From Lineus longissimus (Eukaryota > Nemertea > Pilidiophora > Heteronemertea > Lineidae), in the NCBI RefSeq assembly GCF_910592395.1, contig NC_088325.1, forward strand, positions 12,218,109 to 12,282,108: DNA of 64,000 nucleotides. Reading direction: 5' to 3'. Position numbers and translations under genes: made by a program. Positions 36,191 to 47,131 of this stretch are shown here, piece after piece. Under the pieces are notes generated by a model that searched no databases, had not been told where the DNA came from, and saw only the letters and a list, made by a program, of their open reading frames with translations. Position 1 is the stretch's first letter. Every line of letters begins with the position of its first letter.

Positions 36191-37744
36191 AATTACTTTC
36201 ATGCTTTACATGTATAGTTGACAAAGTTTGACATCAACATAGTTTATTCTTCTCAAATCTCAAATCCTCCCAAAAGTGAACATGATGCTCTAAAATGTAG
36301 CACAGTCACAGTCCTGCAAATGATACCCTCAATCAAGGGTTTCATCTAGTGTTCAATAACCCATGATGTGTGCCCAAGTGAAAGTATGTCTGTGTTTGTG
36401 TAGCCATCAGAGAAGTGGCGGCTCTGGAATACTCAATGGCAAGTCCATCTGCGCTACCAGTCCCCTCTGTGTCGTGGCTCCTGTCTTCAGTTGTGTAGCC
36501 AACTGTCTACGGGTCTGTCACAGGTGGCACTCTCTCATCTCAATTCCCCTCCTCCCGCAGACTGAATACAAACAACCTGTCGTTCTGTCATTTCTCTAAA
36601 TGTAAGCATGTGGTGTTCCTCATTCGCCCACACAAATCCATTTTCTAATAAACCACACTCGTGTATTTTCTGTATCATTTCCATAAAGCACGCGTGATAT
36701 TTTTTCTCGGTGCACGTTCCCGATACCTAGCCATTATCTTGATTAAATCCTTCATCAGCTAGCATCTGAAAGGAAAAATGAGCATAGCTTTTAAGATGGG
36801 AAGATGAATGAATGTTATAGCATTTTTACCATTTTAATACCATTTTATCCTGGTTAAAAAATAAAAGGAAATGAGTATGTTAGGTTTTGTTTTGTTTGTT
36901 GGAAGACATGGTTTTTCACGAAACATGTTGTGAATCGTTCAGATTATGTCACTCAAAGGTCAAATAGTACAGGCCCACATGGACCTGTGAACATGTACTA
37001 TACTAGTTCCACTTATCTTAGACCACTTCTGAATTAGCATTTTCCCTACAAGGGCCCATTTCCTTATATGATTACAGTAGTGTACATCAGCTGTTACTGG
37101 CAGAAGAAATGTCCTTTACCACCAACTGCACCAAATGCGTGTTCGCTAACAGAAATACAACTTGCACTCTGCGTCCAAGAGCTCTCTACCTTGTATTATG
37201 AGAGCAATATTCCAATGTTACCAGTGTACCAGGAGATGAGACGCCCTTGACCGTCAACACCAAAAGGACCCTGAGGAGCTATATTGGCTAATGTTGTTAG
37301 AGTTAATTAATATAGTGTATTTATAGTGCCAGACTCCACTTAGAGTGATCAGCGACAAATTAGGTCTTCACAAGATATCCAGCTTATCAAGGAACGACTT
37401 CAAATCACTCTCTTGAGCTGGGAGGGGTTGTGTCTAGGATCTGAATCGAGAGGATAGTTACATCTAGACACACTCTGGCACAATTTAGCCAGTTGAGGTT
37501 TGCCTGTACAAAAAGGCCTATCAACCTTGCAATAAATGGTATTTTGTTCCAAATGTATGTCAAAATATCTGTTTTACCACAAAATATATTTTTTTCAAGG
37601 TTGTGTCCATATCTGTGTGAGTCACACATTTGAGCAAGATCGTGATGTATCGCTAGACAACAACATAACCTTGTGGATGGATAAAACATCTAAAGACCAT
37701 GTAGCATGCAGACAATATGTATTGTATTCATAGCTTCCTTTGCC
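36191..37744. other. No recognised feature
   Basis: Unique sequence. TACATGTA at 36207-36214. A minus-strand acceptor-like site near 36772 precedes only 12 open codons. Open frames at 36363-36599 and 37405-37689 are unsupported. Confidence 0.45.
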
Positions 37745-38092
37745 TCAGGTTACAAAGGTGTGGCCAAGGTCATCGATTGATATAAGTACAAATATACGCA
37801 TATGGTTTTTGTCATGGATGTTTGTAATGAGCAAATTCCCCAGTGCTACGTGACTGTCGTGAAGAACATCCACATTTAAAGGTGACTCGATATCCCTGGT
37901 TCTTCGCTTCAATCCTTCCATTGTGTTCATGGATTTGTTGGCCCACTTCTCATTGGTAATCTGTGACCAGATGAGCTTAACCTTCGGTGTAACTAACACT
38001 CTATGGTACCAAACCGTGCCAATGTCCCCAATGAGTTGTTGTAGCTTTGATCTTTTGGTTGGAATATCATCATGAGGATTTCGCTGGTTCAT
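37745..38092 (-). CDS. Candidate exon, possible cysteine-less Ig-like fold
   Basis: A 115-codon open stretch reads from ATG at 38092 to a TGA at 37745, with codon texture that looks coding by eye. In the peptide, VTPKVKLIW matches strands B-C of an immunoglobulin domain around the core tryptophan, and GNLLITNI followed 11 residues later by IFVLISIDDLG matches the strand E to G pattern (L.I.N(V/I)...Y.C.A.N.LG). Both disulphide cysteines are absent: tyrosine or histidine and leucine stand in their places. The upstream acceptor is weak, with an in-frame stop three codons before the ATG, and GTAACC after 37755 is only a fair donor. A decayed or divergent Ig exon, or chance, are both possible. 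Confidence 0.17.
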   Translation of the reverse strand: MNQRNPHDDIPTKRSKLQQLIGDIGTVWYHRVLVTPKVKLIWSQITNEKWANKSMNTMEGLKRRTRDIESPLNVDVLHDSHVALGNLLITNIHDKNHMRIFVLISIDDLGHTFVT

Positions 38093-39140
38093 CCAGTTTT
38101 TCTAACAGCAATCCTTTTCAAATGAAAATCCCTTTATCATGTTTATTGCACTTGTATCGACATAGTCTTTTGGGTTCATTTGTCTGGCTGAGGTCACCTA
38201 TGATCTGGGGTACCCCAGTGGCCCTTTAATCAATAGATTCGAATGCGACTCTTTGCAGGCATCCTGATCCCCAGTAAGTTGTTCCACTGAGGGGTTGGTT
38301 GGCTGGTAGGGTGCCATTCGATGTTGGGTTTTTGTGGAAATAGTATAGAAATCAGACTACAAAATGGCATCATACGAAGTCTTTTGAAAATAGTATTCAG
38401 TTATTAATCATCAATAAAAGGGTTAAACGCTGATCGACAGTCACTTCATCGTTCATATAAACCAGATGATCTTGATCACTATAACATGATCAAACCTGAT
38501 TAAACTCTAATGTTCCAGTGATTGCGATTGATTGAGCCGGGCTTCGGGCAATTAGTCGGGCAATTCTGGATAATTTGACCCGAGGGATATGTATGGAGCG
38601 TGCACGTAGACTGTGGTGGTAATGCTATCGGTTTTAGATTTAGTTGGGATGATAGGAGGAGTTTCATTGCAAAATGATAGTACATGTATACAGTTTCATT
38701 TTGCTTTTCGAGGAAAAGGCACCATGATCATCGAGAACTAGTTCAGAATAGTTCATTACCATCAGTCATGCTACCTTTCCCATAAATCACTTACAAGGAC
38801 ACTGACACACCTCACCAAATTGTTGTTATTTTTCTCTCATTTATTGGTATTCACTTGGGAAAAAAAATTTTGTATTTGAATAGTCAGCATATAACATGTA
38901 TTTACCATTCTGAAGGCTATCATTCATCTAATTGCTTTACTAAGTGTTATGAGGATAATTTGGCTATTATTGTATCACTATCTACCAAACAGAACAATTA
39001 CCATTATACTGTTACCATGATAAACATGATACATCATGATAGCTCAATAGCTACTGGGCGTTCCAAAACGCTTTGAGATAATTTGAACATGTTAAAGAAA
39101 GCTCACTCAACAAGGAGAGCAGCAGGCCTCTGCCTCTTTC
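38093..39140. promoter_or_regulatory. Non-coding, with a possible motif cluster at 38400-38545
   Basis: TTATTAATCATCAATAAAAG, GATTGATT (38526-38533) and several GATCA words lie in a non-repetitive segment. This is similar in kind to the clusters near 18.3, 25.3 and 58.4 kb. TACATGTA at 38681-38688. No exon is evident. Confidence 0.2.
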
Positions 39141-39341
39141 TTAACAGTTGTCCATAGGCACCACCATTTTCCCTAGAGCTTGTAATCAAATGGAGCTTCT
39201 TCAAAACGTAGCGAATGTCAATTTCAAGGGTGAGAGTCAGTTCTGTTTTCACGAGAACAAACTCCCACCCCTGAAATTGACATTCACATCATTTTGAAGA
39301 AGTTCTAATTGCTTTAGGTGATTCCAATGGTCAACCCTTAA
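39141..39341. mobile_element. Palindromic MITE family P, full copy
   Basis: Left arm TTAACAGTTGTCCATAGGC, loop TTTTCACGAGAACAAA, right arm CTCCCACCCCTGAAATTGAC through GGTCAACCCTTAA. Both arms are present, so the hairpin is intact. It ends 16 bp before the candidate exon acceptor at 39357. Confidence 0.85.
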
Positions 39342-39547
39342 TTCTTTTTCTTGTCAGACTGGTATCTCTCCTTTCTCATGCCTGCACACTTCACTCTAAA
39401 CAGCAAGGCAAGAGCATTTTTCATGTTGAGTAGTACGAATGGCAATTTCCAACGATCATCCCGATCATCCCGTCCGACATTGGCAATAAAAGTCACCTTT
39501 ATCGCCCTTGACGAATCATCACAGGTAAACACAATTTCCAATGCCAT
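39338..39547 (-). CDS. Alternative minus-strand small open frame
   Basis: A 69-residue frame starts at an ATG with a favourable context (ATTATGG) and ends with a lysine-rich tail at a TAA beside the MITE. Codon texture is at least as good as that of the plus-strand reading (for example RAIKVTFIANVGRDDRDDRW). The lysine-rich end is the complement of the pyrimidine tract used as the plus-strand acceptor, so one reading must be an artefact. Confidence 0.1.
   Translation of the reverse strand: MALEIVFTCDDSSRAIKVTFIANVGRDDRDDRWKLPFVLLNMKNALALLFRVKCAGMRKERYQSDKKKN
39358..39524 (+). CDS. Candidate 167-nt exon (plus strand)
   Basis: Acceptor ATTCTTTTTCTTGTCAG ends at 39357; donor GTAAAC starts at 39525. 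One frame is open throughout (peptide includes ARAFFMLSSTNGNFQRSS and PTLAIKVTFIALDESSQ) and ends on a codon boundary. A second open stretch to a TGA lies at 39582-39830 after a possible 57-bp intron ending CTTTCCGCTGAG, also in phase. The minus strand is open over the same bases (39338-39547), so strand is undecided. The product is not recognised. Confidence 0.13.
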
Positions 39548-39581
39548 AATTCACTGGTAATTTTGCCTGCTTTCCGCTGAG

Positions 39582-39830
39582 GGTATTGCGGTGTACTGTT
39601 CATTGCATCAAATTTTCAGCCGAGTAAATTCCACCCTAAGAAGAACTTTAGAATGCACTGTAACTTTGGTTCTTGATGAATTGAATATCTGGCACAGTTT
39701 CTTTCATCTCAACTTTACTGAGCATACAACTGCTTCATCGATGTTTGTTCAGGGCATCAAAGATGAAGTAACGTACACCCAAACATTTCCAAATGAAATT
39801 TGTTATGTACATAATTGTGTTCCGGAATGA
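39582..39830 (+). CDS. Candidate terminal exon following 39358-39524
   Basis: In phase with the preceding candidate, 82 codons end at TGA (39828-39830). Segments such as RTLECTVTLVLDELNIW and SMFVQGIKDEVTYTQ look protein-like, but no family is recognised. The implied intron of 57 bp would be unusually short for a genome of this type, which lowers the case. Confidence 0.12.
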   Translation, partial: GIAVYCSLHQIFSRVNSTLRRTLECTVTLVLDELNIWHSFFHLNFTEHTTASSMFVQGIKDEVTYTQTFPNEICYVHNCVPE

Positions 39831-41889
39831 TTGTTGTTCCGATTAACAAGATTATTATTAGAGTATGTGGCACATTTACTGGTCCCCTTGGTTCTCATTT
39901 ACGTTTCTACATTATTCATTAGGTGTTCTTCCTGAAAGCTCCTCATTTCAGCAGGGATGGCCACCTGTTCTTGGGCACTATAGATGCACCCATCTAGATG
40001 TCGACTGGCACCACGGGCTGCAGTAGCAACCTGGGTGTGAACAAGGTCTTAACGACAATCATCGCTATAACTCAGCAACAATCGACGCTGCAGCAGCATG
40101 CTTCGTATGACAGTACAGCTTTTCTAACCCAGGTACCAACAGTGCTTTGCCAGCAATCAACACTACTTTGTGTCATGAGTAATGATTCTCATTTCTTTGT
40201 ATATTCTTTGCTTTCATAATATTCACGAAGCCAAAGTTGGTTAAAGAATGGAATCCCTTCAAAGGCATGCAGCAGACCCAAGAGTGACCAAAGGGCTATC
40301 TCAGACTGGCACTTCACAGCAACGACATTGATATGAACAATACTTTGATAGTAAACAAGAATACGTCACACCAGCTCGTCTGAAGATGCACTTCTGTATC
40401 TCAATCACTAATTGCATCTCGCTTATAACGTCTTTATCAACAAAGACATCGCGTCTGAAGTATCTATCCTTGCGCTAATTGATATCAACTTATGACCTCT
40501 GCTGTGCAAATACTTACAAGACATGGTACCGGGTAAGCAGCTTTAGCTAGCCATCCCTGTAGGAGTGGGAGGGGTAGCAGTATGAAAGCAAACATGAGAC
40601 AAGGATACAAGTCTGTATCAATGTAATATTATTGATGTGTCGAGTTGTCACTATGGAATTCCCATACATAAGTTTCTTGATGGAACCCTATTGTCTGCAT
40701 GTTTAGCTGACCGAATCTAACTAACGAATTTGAAATGGAGTTTTAAATCAGAAATGGGAAGGTACATTATCGTGGGGGGTGAAAATGTAGAATTATGGTA
40801 GGCTAAAACGCAAAAAATGCCTCAAACAGCATAACTATATGACATTGTTACATACCCTTTCTCATTAATAAAGCCAACATCACCATCCCCTTAAAGAACT
40901 TAGCCATGAAAATCTTGACATTCAACAGGCAAAGTAATCTATCAAGTCGTAGTCACTAGTTGCTACCCCTATTACCGCCTAATGACGCTTGCCATCAGTC
41001 AGAACGAATTCAGCCATTTGTGTGAATTGAATTTGAAGAAGCCGAGAAAAGCATTAGTCGTTAAATAAGCGATTTTGGCAGCGAAGTCTGGAAAGATGAA
41101 GTGAATTAAGCGCGATTGAAGCGATGAGTGGTCGCGGGAAGTGATAGGAGGAGATAGTTGCCACATTAGGGGCCCTCCAATCTAATCTTGGCCCAAATGT
41201 TGCATCGGCAAAGAGATATTTGAACTAACTAGAGCCGCAATGGCTGTGTATTGAGTAGTTTAAATGCATGAGTGATGTAGTTCAGGTTAGAGTGGGTCGC
41301 TTCTGGGCTAAATGGATTCCTAATGGTGGCTGATTTGATTTCTTTTCTTAATGACGAATATTAAAAGCAGGACACTTTTCAACTGACTTTAGGGTCACTG
41401 CTGGTGTGCATGACGTCAAGTGCTTCCATGGACCAAGGACAGCAAAATTAGGATGCTGCATGCAGATCAAAACAGCACCACTTTAAAAAGTATGAAACAT
41501 TTTAAACTTGATCAAGCACCTGACTTCTTAACAATAAAACTACTAGGTATGGTATCATTATAAGTTATGGAATTCATTTGGCTACTAGGCATGGTGTCAT
41601 TGTAATCAAGGGGATTTTGATTTGGTAGACGTTGGTGACACTTGATTAGAGTAAATTAATCATTAAAGTCTGTGCTCTAATTACCCAGACCTGTATCATG
41701 AATCAAAAGGTTTGTGATATTGCAAAATGGTGGTTCTCCTTACAAATCCACTTGTGTCTACTGTTCAGTGGAAGAGTCTAGAATATGAAGCCAAGCACCC
41801 ATGAGAAATTCAAAGTCAACAGTCAGGAGCTCCCAAAGGTTATTTTGTAAAGAAAATATCAGATCAAAAGGCCAGATAGCTCAATTTAC
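39831..41889. other. No recognised feature
   Basis: Unique sequence without repeats of the families seen elsewhere. CpG is slightly raised at 40980-41170. No exon signals stand out. Confidence 0.5.
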
Positions 41890-42012
41890 AAATCCTTTCG
41901 TGCCATCAACAATAGCGTTAGCATCTGATTTGATCCGTGCATCGAATTGACGCAGCTTTACAACAAGATAGCTTTGTGAAATCGCCTTTGTTCCTATTAC
42001 TATGGAATCTGC
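41890..42012 (-). CDS. Candidate symmetric 123-nt exon with internal repeat
   Basis: On the minus strand an acceptor (ATGCGTTTTGTCTCCAAG) precedes 42012 and a donor (GTAAAT) follows 41890. Exactly 41 codons are open in this frame and both other frames are closed. Extended six residues upstream, the peptide shows two related blocks 29 residues apart, RFVSKADSIVIGTKA and RIKSDANAIVDGTKG. The parallel substitutions suggest a once-coding repeat. No family is recognised, and the donor lacks the +5 G. Confidence 0.18.
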
Positions 42013-42286
42013 CTTGGAGACAAAACGCATGGCATAAGTAAATATACGGGATAATGTTGAGATGCAGGATAATGATCTCGACAGCATTGAATGTGATATT
42101 AGTGACAAAATGCTTCGACTGGGTATCAGATGACTATAGAGCACGAAAATCCCTCCGTGCCTTGCTGCTAGTGTTTTCAAATTCCTTCAATATTGTACAG
42201 AAACGATTTCTGCTCTTCTTCGTCTGTGTTTTGATACTGGTGCCTGGTTCAAATATCCGTGATTTACTGACAGATGTAACCCATGG

Positions 42287-42502
42287 AGGGTTGACCATGA
42301 TAGGTACCACTATTTTCAGTTTTGGCTAGAACTTGAAATCCTAAAGAAATGAGAACTTCAACCTGTTCAAAATGAAGTGATGTGCCTATTTAGAACATGG
42401 GAGGCTGTTTTCTGGAAAACGAAGAATAGACTCCCACCCTAGAAATTGGCATATACTTTGCTTTAGGATTCTGAACTCTAACCAAAATGGTAGTCCCTAT
42501 AT
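42287..42502. mobile_element. Palindromic MITE family P, full copy
   Basis: Left arm AGGGTTGACCATGATAGG with CTAGAACTTGAAATCC, loop TTTTCTGGAAAACGAAGAA, right arm CTCCCACCCTAGAAATTGGC to CCAAAATGGTAGTCCCTAT. The extreme right end is eroded. Confidence 0.8.
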
Positions 42503-43931
42503 TTTGTATTACGACACTCGGCTCTCAACCCAATATTTTACTTGATTTATGCATTCGCATGACGTCATTGCTACCAATAGGTTTGACGCAGTATGACCTA
42601 TAGAAGTGGAAACAGAAGTGTGTATTTCTGGAAATGACCACAATGTGGCTTACCGGGTAGCATGCACTTCTGCATTTGACATCTGCAACCCCAGGAACGT
42701 GTCGAGCATTAGATTTGATAGACATGTTAATCACACAGATCTCCTAAAATGTCCTGAGGAGGATTCATATGGCTTCTTCTTAGTGATAGGAAATTAGAGA
42801 TGAGATTGAGAGATGTTAGAGATGAGATGAGGGACTTGTTGGATGGGCCCTTTCTGCTTTGAAAATTACGAGTTAACTATTCTCTGTTTACTTGGAGCGT
42901 GAAGTGTGAACCATGACCTGTGGTAAATGTGACTCCTCTGTAGACTCAGGCTGCAAGATACCAGCATCCTTGACTGCACCGTCTCTCTCGTTGCATGGTC
43001 AAAGGTCAAGACATTGATAATGAAAAGAAAACTCTGGATGACAGCAGAGATGGCCGTAGGGGAGTTGGCGGGCCGAGGTTGTGGAAGGTACGAACCGGTT
43101 GAGTGCTTTGATAATGGACCTGGGATCCTCTGAGGGCTATCAATACAAAGCCTGGATGACCTGTCTACATGCTGTCACTGGTGGAGGTTGTCTCCTGGAC
43201 TGGAGTGTGGGATGAAGTGTAAAGGGAAGGATAGACTTGAATGCATTTGTTAGAGCGTGTGATGACAAGGTGAAAGGCTGACTTCAAACTTCATTATCAA
43301 TTTTCTACGAGACAATTGTGAAAGACTGCAGAGGAAGATATTTCAAAATGTTGGAATGTGTGATGAAGTGTGAAAGTAAAAAGTTGGTTTCATCCAATTC
43401 ATCGAAATTACTTTCACATTGAAAGAATTGAGAAAGAAGGAGAAAGAAGGTGGAATTTAGAAAGACATGCATTAAGAGTTGAACTAAACTAGCACTGGTC
43501 TCAGGACAGCCCAGGGTCCAGGTCTTGAGTAAGACATGTAATATGGAAGACCCGAAAATTGCTTTTGGGGTTGGAATTGAGCAGTGGGCTGCCTTGGGAT
43601 TCAGTCAAAATTTCTTACAGAGATCAAAATTCCGCCCTATGAAAAACTAGCCTCTAGTGGCTGCTTTCATCACCTGTGTATCGTGAATACTTCACTGCTC
43701 AAAAGACGCAGCCACTCACACAATTTCCCCTGCAATTCAGTCGCAGACAATGGGCCAATCAGGCAATGCTCCGCCACACCGGAAGTTGACCACACTCTGT
43801 CTGGCAGCCGCCAGCCAATATCTTTCACAATGATCACCATCATTACTATGGAATGTAGGTCTTAGCTGATGAATCAGTAGTACTGATTGAAATTTCTCAA
43901 CTAATTTAGAGATTGACGCTTGGTTGTTGGT
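42503..43931. other. No recognised feature
   Basis: Unique sequence with purine-rich low-complexity patches near 42790-42830 and 43430-43450. Open frames at 42525-42734 and 43584-43865 are unsupported. Confidence 0.5.
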
Positions 43932-44096
43932 TTAAGTGTTGGTCATACGCACCACCATCAGTCATGTCAGTTCTATATTTTGTAGGGCACAGATTCCCAC
44001 CCTTGAAATGGGCATTCGCTTCACTTCGAAGGAGTTCTAATTGCTTTAAGATTGCAAATTCTAGCCGAAATGGTTGTGCCTGAGGTTAAACCTTAA
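43932..44096. mobile_element. Palindromic MITE family P, internally deleted copy
   Basis: Left end TTTAAGTGTTGGTCATACGC and a right arm CTTGAAATGGGCATTCGCTT to GGTTAAACCTTAA are present. Much of the inner left arm and loop is missing. Confidence 0.75.
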
Positions 44097-44290
44097 CCAT
44101 CATCAGGTTATTTTGAGGCATTTACTTAAAAACTCTGATAGATTTAGCAACAATATCATCATTACCTGTGTACATGTACCTTGAACTCAGTCGTAGCAGT
44201 TTTAAAGTGTGTTCTAAAATATCAACATCTGTCGGTTAACAGTCCCTATGGGACATGCCATGTAGTCAATGAGGTTCAAAAGACATCTTT

Positions 44291-44554
44291 ATGTGTCGCA
44301 CTGATGGCCATGGACAAGAAGGTGGTGAAGTGATGTATTATGTTAATGTGATGAAAAAGAAGAACATCGATAGCAGCTATAACATAAAGTATGGCTGTTG
44401 TGGTACAAATGTTACCACAAGTCAACAATACATCATTAGGCAGCTGCTGTGGATGACTGGCAGAAAAGACTCTACGGCCATCTACTGTCTAAGAACAGGC
44501 CACTTTCGTCTACGTGGCCTAAACAGAATAGTAGTGACTGTCATCTGTTTTTAA
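44291..44554 (+). pseudogene. Probable LINE remnant (RLRTGH-type motif)
   Basis: The 87-codon open frame contains STAIYCLRTGHFRLRGLNRI near its end. This matches the conserved TxIxRLRTGHxxLxxxLxRI segment that follows the reverse transcriptase and RNase H region in several non-LTR retrotransposon families. The frame breaks soon after, where a C.CG zinc-knuckle motif would be expected. No reverse transcriptase domain is seen nearby, so this is a short decayed fragment. The recognition is by eye from family knowledge; chance similarity is possible. Confidence 0.35.
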
Positions 44555-44697
44555 TAAAATGGCAGTTTTCAATATTAAGGTCTTTAATCCACTTTGTGGT
44601 TTACCTTTGATACAATAGGCATGTTAGGTACCGGTACATAGTGGTTGATGTTGTTAAATTACATTGCTCTTTGGTGGATATAACAGTACCGCTACAG

Positions 44698-45110
44698 ATA
44701 TGTTGATGGTGGTAGCCAGCAAGGCAAAAAGCCACTACGGTTCATTAAAGAATGAAGTGGTGGTGTAATGACACTGTTGCAGTGATTACAGAAAGATCAA
44801 TCAGGCAAGAGGGAAGGACAACATGACATGAAACTGTATGCAGAGGAAATCAACTGGAAATCAGTCGAATCGGGGAAGACTTTCTGTCATATTGGAGAAA
44901 AGAGGCTTTAGCATATTGGCCTCTACATCTATGATACTCATGTTTTGATGGCAAGGAACATCTCGGCAGAAAGCTACTAAGGTTCATTAGACATGTTAGA
45001 GAATGACGAAATGATGTTGTAATGGTGGTGCTGCAGTGATTATGGAAAGATCAGTCAGGCGTAGGGGAAGGACAAGTTAACATGCAGCTGTATGCAGAGG
45101 AAATCAGACA
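44698..45110. repeat. Two-copy diverged duplication, about 250 bp
   Basis: GGTTCATTA at about 44739 and 44979, GTTGCAGTGATTACAGAAAG and GCTGCAGTGATTATGGAAAG, and GTATGCAGAGGAAATCA at 44836 and 45090 define two units. Both have a basic frame around RRRGRT in the second copy, weakly like the tail of some retrotransposon proteins; it is disrupted by stops. Adjacent to the LINE remnant and possibly part of it. Confidence 0.65.
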
Positions 45111-45169
45111 GATCGGGCTAGACTTCAAAGGCACTCCAGTTTCTTACTGGTGTGAGCAGGAAAAAAACG

Positions 45170-45462
45170 AGTCATTTTTCATTTCATCTTTCAGAGATGA
45201 ATTTTATCCTAAGTTCAAAATTCTGAAAATTTCTAAACCAACAAATTTTTTGGGACTAATGATGTTTCTTAATTTCGAGCAGAAAAAAAACAAGTGAAAA
45301 AGATATTTGGACTCAGAATTTTTTTCTTCCTGAATCTTTTCATCAGATCAAAATTCTCAATAATTTTCAAATCCAAAAAAATTTTGGGACTGATGTTTCT
45401 TCATTTTCAGCAGAAAAAAACAAGTGAAAAAAATATTTTGACGTAAACATTTTTTCATCTGT
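45170..45462 (-). repeat. AT-rich repeat family T, inverted doubled copy
   Basis: GGGACTAATGATGTTTCTT, TCGAGCAGAAAAAAAACAAG and, about 150 bp on, GGGACTGATGTTTCTTC with CAGCAGAAAAAAACAAG are the reverse complement of the units at 13905 and 54050. This is the longest of the three copies. Confidence 0.75.
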
Positions 45463-45470
45463 AGTATGAC

Positions 45471-46834
45471 AAATTTGTGGCAAAGAAATATTCATCTTCA
45501 GTCCGCACCCTTTCAAACAGTCAGACATAAGACCATCAACTTATTACTGTCCACCAGCAAGAGGTCTTGTGGGCTGTAGGGCTAGAGTGAAAGGCTTTTA
45601 TGACCATTCTCTGATTCACATCAATGACCAAAACTTTTCTCGCCATATCCACTGCAAATGACATGCATTAACATCACCCGAGGTGAGCACTTGGTCCCTA
45701 GACCATTTCATTCATCTTTTATTCACAATCAGAATATTTTTTTCTAAAATCTAGTCTTAAAGAAATCCATTCGAGTGACTTCACTCTCAGCCATCTGATG
45801 AGTTTCTTGAGATCTCTACAAGCATTCCACTCAAAGGAAGGGATTAGATTTTGGAACCTGCGTTTGAATCCACTGTAACCGAAGAGCCTTATCCTTAGAA
45901 ACCTAATAGCCTTCTTATCAGGGAATCTCATAGAAACATGTTATGCGCAGAGACAATTGAAAACCTGTTGAATAGGTGTGGAACATTCTAGTGAAATCTG
46001 ACTAGGAGACAAAAGGAAATGTGTAAGTATTTATTAGAGAATTCGTGGACTAGATTTTAATCTTAAGGGAGATAAATTTTGTGAAGCTGGTGACAACACT
46101 AAAAATTTCACTTTTTATGATGATAAAATTAACTCGAACTTGTCTAAAAGACTATTGATGTTGAAAACTGACATTATTTGCAAGTGAGGATTCTTTTTGT
46201 TATCCTTTCATAAATGAAATAGACCAAAATCTAAACATTTTGAAAAATAGTGATTTAATGGCCACCTCAAGAATAATCAATTAGAAATCAATTAGATGTG
46301 ATAGTGTTTGCTATGGACAGTCAAAAATAAACCAATGTTTAACATTGATGAAATGCCAAACATGACAAACTGTTCCCCTAAGGCTTTAATAGCTGAAGGC
46401 AAATAGTGTTGTTTGCGAAAGAAACTTGGAGGTAAACAATCCATGTGTTATTTGCTCTGTTCCGTCTTCCATGATGCTGCATCTGTACATTATATGTACA
46501 GCTTTGAACTGGTTTCTTGATCTTGTTGGAGTGGAGTGAAACAAGCTGTGATTATTTTCTATTTCTGATGGCATCACACTTAGTCTGTATAAAAAGGAAA
46601 AAAGACAATGATGGTTGATAGTTGATAGTTGATGTAGAAATTTAAGCCTGCAGCAAGTTACTGGTGTTATCAGGTGATTACATTTTATTGACAATCTGAA
46701 TAGCTGTGATTATTTAGCGTAGACTCAGTCAAGGTTTTATAGTCGAACATCAAGCATCAACCTGAAGGTTAACATTCATGGTGTCCGTGAGTGATATAAC
46801 TGGTTCCTTGGCCAAAAAAGACCTGTAGTTTACC
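45471..46834. other. No recognised feature
   Basis: Unique AT-rich sequence with a short GTTGATA triplet repeat at about 46615-46635. Minus-strand open frames at 45719-45931 and 46386-46694 are unsupported. Confidence 0.5.
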
Positions 46835-47131
46835 TTAGCATATATCAGGGAGGAATACTTCCATGGTCAAGCCAACCTTAGGTATCCCCAACATGCCCAG
46901 TATACCGACAATAACAATGTTGACCTTCTTGGCAGTGTTGTGTTCCTGAACAAGCATAGGGTTGTGTGTCCTCATATGTAACATGATACATCTATTGATC
47001 ATATTCTCCTGCAGGTAGCTTGGCTCTTTGTACTTTCCACTGAATGCTTCATCCTTATGATAAAGAGAGTACCTTTGCGATTTATCGAGTTTTTGCCAAG
47101 CTTTGTCTTCAGCATGTTTGAGGAGATTCAT
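46835..47131 (-). pseudogene. Open stretch with weak COX4-like segment
   Basis: The start of this 98-codon frame reads LLKHAEDKAWQKLDKS then QRYSLYHKDEAF. The spacing LK..E...W..L........LY agrees with the matrix-side segment of cytochrome c oxidase subunit IV. The agreement stops after about 30 residues and the membrane helix does not follow in a matching form. In-frame stops lie directly upstream, and no clear acceptor exists. If real it is a decayed fragment, and a coincidental match is more likely than not. Confidence 0.1.

Noticed and set aside
36733-36772. Minus-strand mini-exon between TTTTCCTTTCAG and GTATCG
   Set aside because: Only 12 codons are open and a stop falls inside the exon end; the other frames are closed.
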